A stretch of 63,671 nt of DNA, from the NCBI GenBank assembly GCA_015680685.1, contig MNCI01007658.1, positions 14,475 to 78,145 on the forward strand. Direction: 5' to 3'. The position numbers and the translations under genes were made by a program. The first letter of the stretch is position 1. Each line of letters begins with the position of its first letter. Below, piece after piece: positions 34,290-46,273 of this stretch. Below the pieces are notes generated by a model, which was given only the letters and a program-made list of their open reading frames with translations, was not told the origin of the DNA and did not search any database. This DNA comes from Gnetum montanum (lineage: Eukaryota > Streptophyta > Gnetopsida > Gnetales > Gnetaceae).

Positions 34290-36330
34290 TATAATATGGC
34301 TTCAAACAAAGATCAAGCATCACCTACCAAGGAAACAAGAAGAAGAAGTAATAGAATTATTGATAAAGAAGAATGGGGAATACCAATGTAGATAAGAATC
34401 ACTTATGCTCATAATGATCTGTACCATAAAAAATTCACTTTCATCTTCCACTAAGACAATCAAATGAAGTGGAGAGACATGTAACACAACATAGTCCTAA
34501 CTCCAGAATGTGCATCACTTAACATGCTCCAAACTATTCTAAAGGGAATGCATTTGGACCGAATCTAGTAAGGGTATCATGTAACTCAGCACATGATAAG
34601 ATCCTAAAAATTCACTAAGGAGAAAATGAAAAGAGATGTTGCCATGTAGATCAAGCATGCACACAACAAAAGGAAGTAAGCCAATATTTTTGTTGTCTTG
34701 GAAAAGCTTGACGCTGATGCATTCATTGCAAAAAAACTTTACTAGAACCATGAGGAGCCTTCAAAAACACCTATCATCAAACTTGAGAAACCTGTCAAAG
34801 TCCAACTTCATTCCACTATAGTAGATACACCTAAGGGGGAGGCTACTAAATCCAAGTATAAGTGGGGCTCTAGGCCAAGGGTTCCTAGTAAATCCTACAA
34901 AGAATCATCAAAGAGTCATGAAAGGAGAACAAGTTGACACCATTCTCCTGCTACCTCATTTGTCTCATCACAATCATTAGAGGAATCTAACAAGAGATGA
35001 CACAAGTATCAAGACTATGATAGGGAAGGAAGGAGGACTCATGACCATCATGATTGGTATTCATGGAACTCTAATATAGAATATGAAGAAAATGAATGAA
35101 GGAGATGAAGAGAGTGAAGAGAGGATCAAGAGAGATATGAGCATAGAAGGGGTCATTTTTACAATAGAACATACAAAAAGGACCATGATAATGAACCCCT
35201 TATGACTACCTAAAGCATGATAAACATCCAGAAAGCTATCCACATACCAATTAGACACATGAGGGATAGCTGAATCAAATGGATAGACATGAATAATATG
35301 CCAAGATTCGAAGGTGGCTATAACATTGACCCATAGCATCACCTTCAGGCTTTCCATGATGCATGTGCCCTACAAAACATAGAGTGATTGCCAAAAGTTG
35401 AAGCTATTTCCTAAAATACTTATGAAGAAGGAGAAGAGCTAGTATTGGTCATTGGAACATGAATCTGTTAGATGCAGGAGTATCATACTCAAAATCTTTA
35501 ATGAAAAGTACCAAACCTATTCACAAGTGTCGAACTTATGAAAAAAAATCTAGGGATGAAAGTAAGGGATCCATGAGACCCTTGATGCAGTAATGAGAAG
35601 ATAATATTCACTACTACATCAATGCCCAAGCAATGGATTTCATCAAAGGAATAACTCAAACACATTGTAGATGGGCTGTGAAGTAAAACCAGAGAGATCC
35701 TTGTGATTTACGCCAAAGGAAAGCTATCAAAAATGACCATCCATCATATTCAAAGACTAATTGATGAAGTGGAAAAAGAGGAAGGTGAACTCAGAAAGAG
35801 GGAATTAGCTAATGAGTACAACAAAGATCCATCAATTCAAAAGAGGTATGCACAAGTTTGTGAATACAAAAGCAAGAAACCCTCAACCAAGCCATTCAGC
35901 AAAAAACTCTACCTATTCAAAAATTAGTTAATGATATATCAACCGAGGTAGAGAGAGTTTTGGATTTAGTTGACAATAAATTCACTACAACTTGAAAGAT
36001 CATGAAGGAAAAGATTGAACAAGGGCAAAGAAAAGAAGAAAAGAGATTATGGATGATCTAGTTATAAGAAAAAAGGGAAAGTTAATACTGGTTAATGATA
36101 TACTAACTTCAATTCAAAGCAAGAGGATGGATGAAAGGTGTGCCAGTATGAACATCCTAAGAGATGTTGTCCTTGTATGACCCACTTGCAAGAATCTAGA
36201 GTATAAGAACTGAATCCAAGCTTTGTCGAAAAGCAAGAACCCAGAACACTTCCTTATCCTCAAGGTAATATTAGACAACCTGTTTAACCAAGCTATCACC
36301 TAAGTGGAGCCTACCCTTAAACACAAGAGC
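34290..36330 (+). pseudogene. Gag relic (A)
   Basis: Sense-strand relic running parallel to B's gag. It has an N-terminal acidic/aromatic region (34330-34830), Arg/Ser-rich linker (34850-35120), capsid-like part (35200-35700), helical VEKEEGELRKRELANEYNKD segment (35780-35830) and knuckle VCQYEHPKRCCP near 36137-36175, where the first Cys pair is damaged. Stops and shifts in every part. Confidence 0.65.
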
Positions 36331-36869
36331 AATATCAGTAACAATAGCAGCAACTACAGACATGGGCCATGCCACCGCCAAGGCAACAATATCCATATTA
36401 GTAACTTGACCCTTATGGATACCATGTTTGATGTCCAAACTCATTAGCCAATGTAGCTATTTAGACTTCACAATATTATCCACCTGAATACCATAGACCA
36501 ATGCTACCAAGAATATATTTGAACTTGCACATGCATCCACCAACCATTGATTCTTCAAACCAACATCCAACTAATTCTTTATCACAAGTCCCACAATCCG
36601 CTATGCAAGGGGAGCTGTGATCACAACCACAATAGAGGAAAGTTACAAGGCTAGTGAACATTCAAACAAAGAATCCTACTAGCAACACTAAGGACCAAAT
36701 GAAGAAATGTCCTTTCTTGATAACGAGTTTAGAAAAGCTTGGTAGAATTAGGACTTCATCGAGACCAACTTCTCCTCTAATAGATTGTCTTATCAAAGAA
36801 AAGCTTCCATTATCTTCAAACACAAGCATTCAAAGTATCATGCTTATAGAAATCATCATTGACTAGATC

Positions 36870-37717
36870 AACTCAGGGCTACTTTCAAAGAAGAGAATTG
36901 ATCCAAGAATTCCTCTAATTTATATACGAGTAGCTAGAAATCTACCATGCAAAGCTCTATTAGACTCGAGTTCCAAGGTAAATTTAATCTCTTAAGAAAT
37001 ATATCAAACATGGAATCTACCATCTTTGAAGAAGTGCAATATCAAGTTGAATCTTACAGATCAATCTATCACCATTTGGAACAGATAGAAAATGTAGTAA
37101 CCATCATCAATGGGTGGTCCTATCCAGTAGACTTCCTAGTAATTGAAGTGAAGAATGATGATAAGGAATTCCCAATTATCATGGAAAGGGCATGGCTTAG
37201 CACAATTGATGCTAAGTTAAATATGAGAGATTTATCTATTTAAATCTCTAAAAAATATATGTATGGAGCTATACACATGTAGTAAATACCATGCATTACT
37301 ACTGAAAGTAAAGGGTGCAATCATGGACCAACACTCTAAAATGTTGACACAGTTACCGCACTAGTCCACAACAATAGTGAAAAACAATTGTGTGCAAAAG
37401 AAAGAGTAGAGACCACTAAACCAAAAGACATCCTATGTCCACTAATAGAGAATCAAAAATTATTTAAAACATGCATGGAAACATTTGAACCACTTACTAA
37501 TTCCCAATCTAAGAAAATGATTTCAACTAAGGACCTAAACACAAAATTAATAACTCATGATCATATACCAAAAGGAGAAGAAAATAAAGACTTAAACTAT
37601 CAAAACTCATGTACTATCCAAATCACTTGGGATGATAACCAAAAAGGTAAATCAATAAAGATTAAATGTGAACCACTTAGGGTGTATGATTTAGGAGATC
37701 TAGGGAGCATCTTTTGA
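36870..37717 (+). pseudogene. Retropepsin relic and conserved tail (A)
   Basis: RIPLIYIRVARNL..ALLDSSS..NLIS (36895-36990), then GWSYPVDFLVIEVK and FPIIMERAWLSTIDAKLN (37105-37215). The active-site Asp-Ser-Gly reads Asp-Ser-Ser, and the IIGR Gly is Glu, as in C. The tail (37388-37717) is an intact 109-codon stretch ending DLGSIF, aligned throughout with C 28970-28761 and E 13846-13589. The tail is conserved across copies but I do not recognise it. Confidence 0.7.
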
Positions 37718-37774
37718 ACACTTGCCCATGAGTTTAGTTATGGAGGAGATGCCTTATCATAATTTAGGAATTAA

Positions 37775-37976
37775 TAAGTGCTTTTTCATTTTTTTGTTTT
37801 ACAATTCTTTTACTTTTTCACATTCTTTAATATTTTGTTATTCTTTAATACTTTTCATTTTCTAAATCTTTCATATTCTTTTACATTTTCAATTCTTTTA
37901 ACATTTTTCATTTTGTACACTTTTTCACAATTCTTACTATCTTTTTCATTTCTTTAATTTCTTTTTTTCATAATTG
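37775..37976 (+). other. U-rich tract (A)
   Basis: T/C-rich with repeated ttcttttacattttc-like words, directly after the tail stop. Cut at 37976. Confidence 0.7.
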
Positions 37977-38532
37977 TACATGCCATGGACTCATGTAACT
38001 ATTACTAGGTTACCAATCATTATGCTACTAGGAAAACCAAGCTATAACACTACTAGGATTACCAAAATATTACACTTAAATGCTCAAAACCAGTCGTACT
38101 CATTCTACTTTACTAATAAACAAGTAAAGTAAAATACTTGGAAATGTAAATGATTAAACTAAAAAAATAGTAAAAACTATGCTAAGTAAAACAATAAAAC
38201 TAAGTAGATGCTGCAATGATGAAAAGCAATCTCAATCTTTATTTTCAAACATGAATTGTGCTCATGTACAATTCACCCAAATAAAGATTCTGTACAACTA
38301 CTCAACATCACATTGCAGGCATTCACTCTATCGGTATAACTATGAAAAGAAATTGCAAGAATCTACCTAAGGATGGAATGAAAGTTGTTTGGATCATGCA
38401 TCCAAGTACTGTATTTATAGGCAGGCACACATCCCATGATATTAGATATATGATAATGTAGCATGGGATTTGATATGAAAGCTATGATATTGGGGCTAAG
38501 ATATCATAGCTATTGAAAAACATGATTCCTCA
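37977..38532 (-). repeat. LTR fragment duplicating E's 5' LTR
   Basis: Matches 16700-17238, with the same U3 edge. It is followed by gtaac (E flank: ctaac) and then by H-like DNA, so it carries the E/H insertion junction. Confidence 0.75.
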
Positions 38533-38820
38533 GTAACCTATTGGTCCTTTTCCTTTTCTTAAAGGAATAAAGGTCATATATTAATTTTAGGTTTGAGTGA
38601 TGAGAATTACATTATGCCCATGGTAGAAACCTCTTATTACTCAAAATGGAAGAAATGAATGACATGGTCTCATTGGATATATAATTAGTCTTTTAATAAT
38701 TCAATAGCATAGGGTTAAATTCTCTCTATGTATACAACATCTTGCTTATTATTCAGATATTTATTGGTAAAAATGACAAGGATATATGCAATGAAAAATT
38801 AGAATATTAAAAAAAAGGCA
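38533..38820 (-). repeat. Copy of element H flank
   Basis: Closely matches 17239-17520 (cctattggtccttttcc block; cattatgcccatggtagaaa block) and ends in a run of A. Confidence 0.75.
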
Positions 38821-40551
38821 AACTAAGAAGTATGGTGAATTATGAACACACTCTAAGGTTTGATTGATTGTATGAAGAATCAAGTAGTAGCAACTAAGAA
38901 GAAAAGGAGAAGACCTAATAACTAAGGCCTTAGATGACAAGAGATCATACATCATCACTAATGCTAGACAACAATTTTAAGAAAATGATGACACAAAGCT
39001 AAGTAATTACTCATGCTCCATACACATCCCATGCACATGAGCCTTTAAATGTCAAAGAAGTATAAAGTCAAAGGTATGAGAGGAAACCATAGAGAAGGAG
39101 TACCAAGCCATAATGAAGACAAACTAAGATTTGAAAGAACAGCCTAAAGGTAAGCATGTAATAGATACCAAATGGGTATATAAAACAAAATATGATGAAA
39201 AAGGAAATATATCCTCATATTAGGAAAAGCTAGTGGTAATAGGTTTTAAAGAAAAGAAACATATAGACTATGAAGAAGTATTTGTCCCATTTGTAATGTT
39301 TGAAATGGTCAAGCTCTTAATTTCACTTGTAGTCCATCAAAAATTAAAGCTATGTCAAATGGATATGAATTCAACCTTTCTTAAGAGAAGAGGTCCACAT
39401 CACTTACCTAGAAGTATTTTAAATTCAAATTGAAGATTATAAGATGTATGTGTAGACTACATATGATCTTTTATGACCTAAAAAAGGTCCTAAGAGCATG
39501 GTATAATAAGATCAATGACTACATGATGAAATGATAAAAACATTGTATCTTTGAACCCATTGTGTACATTAAGCATTTAGGCTAAGATGTCACAATGATC
39601 ATCGTTTATGTTAATGATATTTTATTCCTCATTGAAAAGCTACTTCAAAAATTTAAATAGGATATGATGAAATAATTTGATATGAAGGACATAGGGGTCC
39701 TTAGATATTTCCTAAGAATACAAGTGAACTAAGAAGAAAGGGTACTCATGATATACCAAGCCAAGTCTACTTAAAGCATTGTAGAAAAGTATAGACTCCA
39801 AGGCTTTAGGATTGCAGTTGCTCCATTCCCTCTACATTGCAAGCTCAAAAACAAAGATGATACTTATTTTATTAATATCTTTCTCTATAGAGACATGATT
39901 ATATCCCTTAGATTCTTGTGTCATTCTAGGCTTGATACTAAATTTTTTGTATCCTATCTATAAAGGTTCATGCAAGAACTTAGAACCTCTCACATGCCTA
40001 TCCTTAAACATGTGATGAGATATGTATAATGGACTATTAATTTTGGGATCAAATTTGTAGAAGACGAGGAAAAGTTCCATGCCTTCTCTAAAGCCAATTT
40101 TGGAGGTGATCTAGAGAAGAGGAAGTCTATATATGAGTTTATCAATTTTCATGTCCCAATTTCTATCCATTTGAGTAGCCAAAAATAAGTGAACATGGCA
40201 TTATCATCTTGTGAGGTTGAGTTCATTGCTATCACTAATTGCACTCAACATATGTTATGATTGAGAAAGCTCTTCACTTAATTGGGCTTCCATGTGCAAC
40301 AACCCATTGAGTATATGGAGGATAACACAATGACCATTTATCTTTAATTCAAAATATTTTAAGAATGGAATCATTCTTTCCAATCACATGCAATCAATTA
40401 ACCAAGTTGTCGATCTTCTAACAAAGTCTATTCAAGAAAATAGGATTAACTATTTGCTCAAGTGCATTGGAGTGATGAAGATGGAATAATATGGTAAGGA
40501 TCCTCAATGCTTAAACTCTTTAATCCTTACACATTATACACTAAGGAAGGA
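38821..40551 (+). pseudogene. Ty1/copia RT-RNase H relic
   Basis: Plus-strand remnant: DTKWVYKTKYDEKGNI (39160-39210), IDYEEVFVPFVMFEMVKLL (39265-39325), QMDMNSTFL, then VYVNDILF (~39605-39630) at the RT active site, FDMKDIGVLRYFLRIQV (~39675-39725), and RNase H ALSSCEVEFIAI (~40200-40235). The catalytic YVDD reads YVND. Frames are broken repeatedly. In copia elements this enzyme copies element RNA to DNA. It is followed directly by a decayed polypurine tract (aaggaagga, 40541-40551) and an LTR, so the 3' half of the element is in natural order. Confidence 0.8.
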
Positions 40552-42236
40552 TGTGTTGAGCATAGTGTGAATATGCTCCTACCTCTTTGATACCTTCTCA
40601 TATATTGTTAACCTTTATTTTCATTTTGTAGTTGTGTTGAAGTCATCTGGTAGAAGCTAGAAGTCATTAGAGTTCAAGTTTGGATCCTTTATGTTAAGGA
40701 GATATAAGTTGTGATATTTATTTTTGAAGAAAACATAGGGAATAGAGCAATGTTAGAAAACATAAAAGGTGATTAATGGACTTTCATGTTGAAGCATGTC
40801 CTTTTTGGCAATGCTCTCCCCTTTCAAAAAGTATAAATTAAGGAAAACCTTCCTCATTTAATTCCATTATGGTTGAAAACTTTAAATAAAATTGATGAGA
40901 TTTCTCTTCATTGTATATGTACAGTCCAAGCTCATTATGTTGAAGTTTTCTCAAGGATTCTCTTCTCCCTCATTTCCTTTCATTTTCTTAATAGCTATTG
41001 CTACATGAATTGAACCTACCTCACTCATGATTCTCACAACCATAATTATTAGTAATTCTCTCATGAATTTCTCTCATAATTCTTTTAAGAAAATATAATT
41101 ATCTCAAGTATTTAAGGATTCTCTCAATTGGAACTCTTAATTTTAAGTTTTACATCTTTCTCTTAAGCTTTTTCATATATTTTCATGCTTGGTTTCATGT
41201 TTCTTGCATGTTTTATGTTTATGTTTGAAATCAAGGATTCTAAGGATGCTTAAGAAAGGATTTAAATTTATGCTATGCATTTGATGTTAGTTCTAGGAAG
41301 ATTCAACTCTAATTATTATTTTGCATCTTAATTTGGGTAGATTTATTCATTTAAAATTCTATTTTAGGGTTTCTTTCTCCCATGTCAAGATTAGCTTGTT
41401 TCATGTACAAAGCTTGATGAATTAGGGATATGCAAATCAATCAAGACTTATTGGATGTTTTCTACATGTTCACCTTCAAAATCCATACATTCTTTAAGGA
41501 AAAGGATGAAGAATTAAGGGATTTTCTTGTAATTTCTCTATTCAAGTCAAAGTTGCACAAATTCTCATGAAATCTATGTTTATTGATGTTATATCATATT
41601 TTAAAGCCTCAGTGATTATTTTAAGAGGTTGAAAATCATATTTCCTACCTCCCCTATCATTTTTAGAGCTTGATTCATTTTTAGATTTTATCCTAAACTC
41701 ATATCTTTTTTTATTTAAATTTTTTGGTTCTATTATAAATCACAACCTTACCACTAGTTATATTCTCCCTTACTACAATCCCATCATAAGTCATGTTATT
41801 TATCCCATGAATATCCCATCACTCATGATCTATGTTTCCTAGCTTTCTCATTGATCACAATCCATGGTTCCCTTATAGTGTCTCTAACTTTTCTATCATG
41901 ATCTATGCTGGTCTTGTGATAAGATATTTTGAAATACAGCTTTACAATGACCATCATAACTCAATCACAACCTATGGTTTAGAATCACATAGCTTATTAT
42001 ATACATCATCATTAGTCCTTTATAATTTTTCTCACTCTTTCTCTTCCTACGTTCCATGCTAAATCAATCAAAAGTTAGCCACAACTCATGATGTACTGAA
42101 TTACTATCATGAGTGATCTTGCCACTCCTCATGGTTAATTTTTCATAGACAATGAAGGTTAAAATTCTAGAGGTAGGAAGACAAATAAGACTTTATTCTA
42201 TTACTAATATCTTACATGAATGAGGCACATGATTTA
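40552..42236 (+). repeat. Ty1/copia 3' LTR and following DNA
   Basis: Starts tgtgttgagc after the polypurine tract. 40845-41510 is shared with 22336-23223. The LTR end was not located. 41520-42236 is T/C-rich, has repeated aatcacaa-type words and no recognisable gene, and may be LTR or flank. Confidence 0.55.
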
Positions 42237-42319
42237 TGATGAGTGGTGGAGTATCCAACACCCAACCATTCAAGATACGAGTATTCACACATGATCCCAA
42301 TCGAATTCTGTAGACAAGT
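42237..42319 (-). repeat. D 3' LTR, first part
   Basis: Matches the first ~83 bp of D's 5' LTR (55727-55809). Ends in the target site caagt, then F begins. The LTR resumes at 50188. Confidence 0.8.
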
Positions 42320-43178
42320 TGATGAGCAACAAGATATCCCTACACTCAACCATAAAAATTACAAGCATTCACACACAATCCAGTAAAATTCCATGGATGG
42401 GGCTAGTTGTAGAATCTAGATAGTTATGCCTTGATTGTTGTTCACTATCTTCCCACTTGGACTAGTGGTAGCTTTTTCATGGATCATTTAGTCCAAAGTG
42501 AGGTATATGATGTGGTCCCTAATTCTATGCTATCCTACTCTTGATAACAAAAAGAGATAAATTGATTAACTAATGAATAATGGAAAGAAAGTATAAATTA
42601 GCCTAAGGTAATGGTATCCACTCTTAATTGTCTGTACACATCTTGGACTTCGTGAGGCTCCTTTTGGATTTGCCAAGTGTATGTTACTGGTTGTGCTAAA
42701 TGATACACCTCTAGGTGGCCAGGTATTTACACTTAAATGCTCATGATTAAGGCATATGCATTTCGCTTAACAACAAGAATAGTAAATAATAATAAATGAA
42801 AATATTTAACTAAAGAAAGCAGTAAATAATTAACAATTAAAAGCAATAATAATCTAAGTGGATGTTGCAATGATGGGAGTAATCTTGGTCTTTATTACTA
42901 GTCATGTAACATCATCACACTTGAACAAAGGTGTCATACAATTACAAACATCACTCTATAGGAATGCACTAGAAATATTCTAACTTTGGGGAAAACAAAC
43001 TACAAGAGCTCTGCTACTCTAATTGAAAAACTATATGGAAATCATGAGCCCAAGTCCTATATTTATAGACTGGAGTACACCTTGCGATGTCACATATCTA
43101 ATGTCATGTCCTAGCTTTGATGTTAGGTACCTAACATTGGGGCTTTGATGTCAAGGCTAGGAAAAACATGACTCATCA
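42320..43178 (-). repeat. F 3' LTR
   Basis: 859 bp, edges tgatgag and actcatca. Same subfamily as 7187-7893. Confidence 0.85.
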
Positions 43179-43191
43179 TACCCCAATGACT
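43179..43191 (-). promoter_or_regulatory. Polypurine tract of F
   Basis: The minus strand reads gtcattggggta before the LTR. The G-run is interrupted relative to C. Confidence 0.65.
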
Positions 43192-43448
43192 AAATAAAAA
43201 CTCATCCTTGAGTTAAACAAAATGAGGAACAAGTTCCTTACAAAATATATTGGGTAGGTATGGGATTAATGATTGAGATATAGACTAAGTCAGATGGAAC
43301 ATACAAACTCTAAGTGCCCAAGTGTATAGAATTACAATTTTTTACAAAATGGGATGTTCATGATAAGAGAAGTGAATACCCTGGGTAACACTGACATCCA
43401 ACACCTCCCAATAGCAGAAGAATGAGAGAGAGATGATCCAATGATCAT

Positions 43449-43453
43449 GAATG
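43449..43453. repeat. Target duplication gaatg (left) of family-S insertion
   Basis: gaatg precedes tgttgg at 43454 and also follows ccaaca at 46269-46273. Confidence 0.55.
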
Positions 43454-45204
43454 TGTTGGTGATTGTTTGGGATGTGACTGCCAACAAGTGTCCTTGAATA
43501 GGATTTAGGTGCCTGCTGGTCTCTGGCAACACCAAGGCCGAGATACCTTCAAATAAACTCAGTAGTTAATGTGAGTATGTGTGTGTGCTATTGCGGTGTG
43601 CAGTTGTGTGAAATGTAACAATTGCATTGTGTGTAAACTACAAACGACTTACTTTAAAGAGATTCAGCCAACTTTGCCAAGTACTGTGAGTTGTTGAGAG
43701 TTCCCTATTTTGTTCAACTGCCTAGTCTACGCGGTCCTTATAATACCTACTTGTAAAAAATAAAATTTTGTTAAAACATTTGAGCACAACTCTGCAAAGC
43801 TACTCCTAATTTTCCCTAGAGAAAGAGATAGTTCCACAAGAAAACTAGAAATAGAGCAAGATTCGATGGAAATAAACAGAAAAGAAAAGAAAGCAGATTT
43901 ATGTAGAACTCAAATATTTCAACAAGGTAAAATGACACGAGTAAATACTTCACAATAAAGCTATCCCAAATTCAATATCTATGAATTTTTCAAACTTCCA
44001 AGGTTCAAATAAGCAATTTCTTCAAGACAATCCTACTATGCTACCAAAAATTGCTGTGTAAACTACCGCGTATGAGACTCCATTTTGACTAAATAATAGA
44101 TGTCAACGATTACATTGAAACAAAACCTTTGAAAGACTTAACAATTTCTGATTGAAATACCATGGAAATTCACTTTCAAGATAAAAATAAGCTATTCTAG
44201 TCCCATCAAAATACCAAATATTTTCTGAACCCTCTCAACTACTAAATTGTTCAACGACATGACTACAAGCAGAGGCTCTCTTACAACAATCCCAATAGCA
44301 GTTTCCACATGTTGCACAATAACAAAATTTACTACTAAAATGCTCTTAAGGCTTTTAAACACAAGCATTTCTATGGAAAAATTTTAATAGAAATTCTTCT
44401 CGGGCAATAAGAACAGTAAGAGTAATCTAAAAATCCCAAAATTATTTGCCAAGGATGATACTATCTAAACCACTAGCTAAACAATTTAAATAAAATAAAA
44501 AATAAAATACATAACTCACAGGACCATGACAAAGAGGTTGAAATCTTTTCTTTAGCAAGCCATCTCATAAGCAATCTTCTTTACAAATCTTCTTTACAAA
44601 ATGCTCTTCTCAAGACCCAAAGTGTGTCTTCAAGTGAGAGCCTAAGTGCTAGCTAATAGCTTTCCAAAGTATGATCTTCCAAAATGTGATGTATGAGACC
44701 TCCCCCAAAAAGTCCTCTTTTCAAAAGTCCCTTCAAAGTCCCCCCTTTTCTCCTTGATCCCTAAAGCCTTTTTATAGGGTTCCAAGGTAGGTAGGGAAGT
44801 TACATATTCAAAAATATCTTACCTAACTTCTCTCCCAAGTAACTTGCCCAACAAGTTAGGGAGTATTAACTTAGGAAGTTAGGAAGTTAGGAGATAAATA
44901 TTGCTTTTGAAAAAGAAATCCAATAATTTCGTATAATTGTTTACAATTATAGCTTTAATAGCCTTTCATTTTTTACTTGTTTTAAAATTTTGAAGAATTC
45001 TTATTGAAGTTCTTAGTGATTTTATAAACAAGGTGATAACATAATATCTACCTTGGCATAAATGTTGTTGGTACCTTAATCCTAAATAATTCATGTGCAC
45101 TTTCACCCATATGAAAATGGCTGGAAAATTTAAATTCTAAATATCAAGCCCGAATGTGAAGGCGCCAGGTCTAGACGCCAGGTCTAGAACTGGCAGCAAC
45201 TAAT

Positions 45205-45507
45205 TCAAATTATCTTGCCCTGCCGAAAATTATTACCAACAACTGCCATCACGGGAGAAGGCTCAGCCACTGCGTTAGGAAATGTTGCCCTGTGTTCTGT
45301 AAGATTCTGCAACCTTTCTAACCTTCGCCTCTCACAAGTGCTCTTCTGGTTTTGATGATTATACAGAAATTTTGCAAGGTGTTTTATCTTGAGCAGAGCA
45401 AATTCGTATATGTTGCTGCTACTGTCGAAGCTGGCGTTATTGCGCTTCAAGGAGAAGCTTCCACTAGATCTGTGAAACCTAGAACTGCCACCACCCTCAG
45501 CATACAT
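45205..45507 (-). pseudogene. Unrecognised frame in family-S U3, copy 2
   Basis: 100 codons, Ser/Gly-rich start, then the segment shared with 579-770 (NAVAEPSPVMAVVG). Switch from copy-specific to shared sequence occurs near codon 30. Not recognised. Confidence 0.3.
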
Positions 45508-45885
45508 GGGCGAGGCATGTTTGGATCAATCAAACCCTTGGTCACACCTGTAAACCCTATCAATCCCAGATGAGGTGAAGACTTGCTGACAGTTCCTTTA
45601 TATTACTTGCCCCTTTGCCTGCTGGCTGCACCTCCCTTTGCTAGATCTGCACCAAAGCTGAGGTTGTAGCTACCACGCACGTGATAGAGGCTTCTCTTCT
45701 GCCATCGTTGATCTTTCATCTGTTGTTGTGCATCTTCCCGCTGTTGGCCATCTATCCTCCGCTCACAGGTTCTGGAAGTATTCTTTGAGAATCTGGAGCC
45801 ATTTTTGGTGATGCCGGTGCCCAGGGGGATGCCCAAGCCCAAGTCAATGTCAACATCTTTGATATTTTTGCTGTTTTATTCAGTT
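45421..45885 (-). other. Copy-specific segment in family-S U3, copy 2
   Basis: GC-richer than its surroundings and absent from copy 1, which has an unrelated 570-bp segment here. A 79-codon minus-strand frame (45842-45603) includes SLYHVRGSYNLSFGADLAKG. It looks like a host exon but I cannot name it. Confidence 0.35.
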
Positions 45886-46273
45886 TTTTCTACAACAGAA
45901 ACCTTCTCATCCTTTGTTAATTAAATTTACTGAATAAAATTCAAAACCTGTTGGTAATCCATTCATGAGGTCTTCCGCACGCTTCCAACTCTTAAGTGGA
46001 CATTAATAATCCATTATCCAACATTAGCAGGGAGTATGCTTTTTATGGTAAATAATTTCATCCTTTGTTTGCTATTCCAATCTTCAATAAAGGAATTTTA
46101 ATCTTGCTTTCCAAGAAGGCCTCAACATCAAAATTATTTACCAGTGGATGTTTTTTCAAAAATACCCATCAACTCACAATACTAAAACTGCAAATTTACA
46201 ACCAGGGATTGTGCCAATTTTAAATAAAATATTCCAACTATTCCATGGAATGGCCAAATGTGCCAACAGAATG

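Larger units (their letters stand above)
33256..37976 (+). mobile_element. Element A: gag-pro retrotransposon, plus strand, 3' truncated
   Basis: LTR 33256-34160, PBS, gag, zinc knuckle, retropepsin, tail and U-rich tract, then an abrupt junction at 37976/37977 with an LTR fragment of the opposite orientation. The 3' region, ORF2 and 3' LTR are missing. The arrangement is the same as C and B; no reverse transcriptase or integrase between protease (ends ~37250) and U-rich tract (starts ~37775). Confidence 0.75.
43454..46268 (-). repeat. Probable solo LTR, family S, 2.8 kb
   Basis: Ends tgttgg...ccaaca with a perfect 5-bp duplication gaatg. A minus-strand TATA-like box lies near 44768-44776, giving U3 ~1.5 kb and R/U5 ~1.3 kb. 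No internal direct repeat or coding interior was found, so a solo LTR fits best. 44577-46268 recurs at 1-1726. U3 contains two gene-like minus-strand frames: 45205-45507 and 45603-45842. A third frame at 43332-43535 crosses the proposed left edge, which counts mildly against it. Alternative: a non-LTR gene-capturing element. Confidence 0.5.

Noticed and set aside
43332-43535. Minus-strand 67-codon frame reading like a membrane-protein exon (LLAVTSQTITNTFMIIGSS)
   Set aside because: It faintly recalls DUF599-type proteins but the match is too weak to name, and it crosses the proposed insertion edge at 43454.
43454-46268. A short complete LTR element with two LTRs
   Set aside because: I looked for direct repeats between the two ends and found none, so a solo LTR is preferred.
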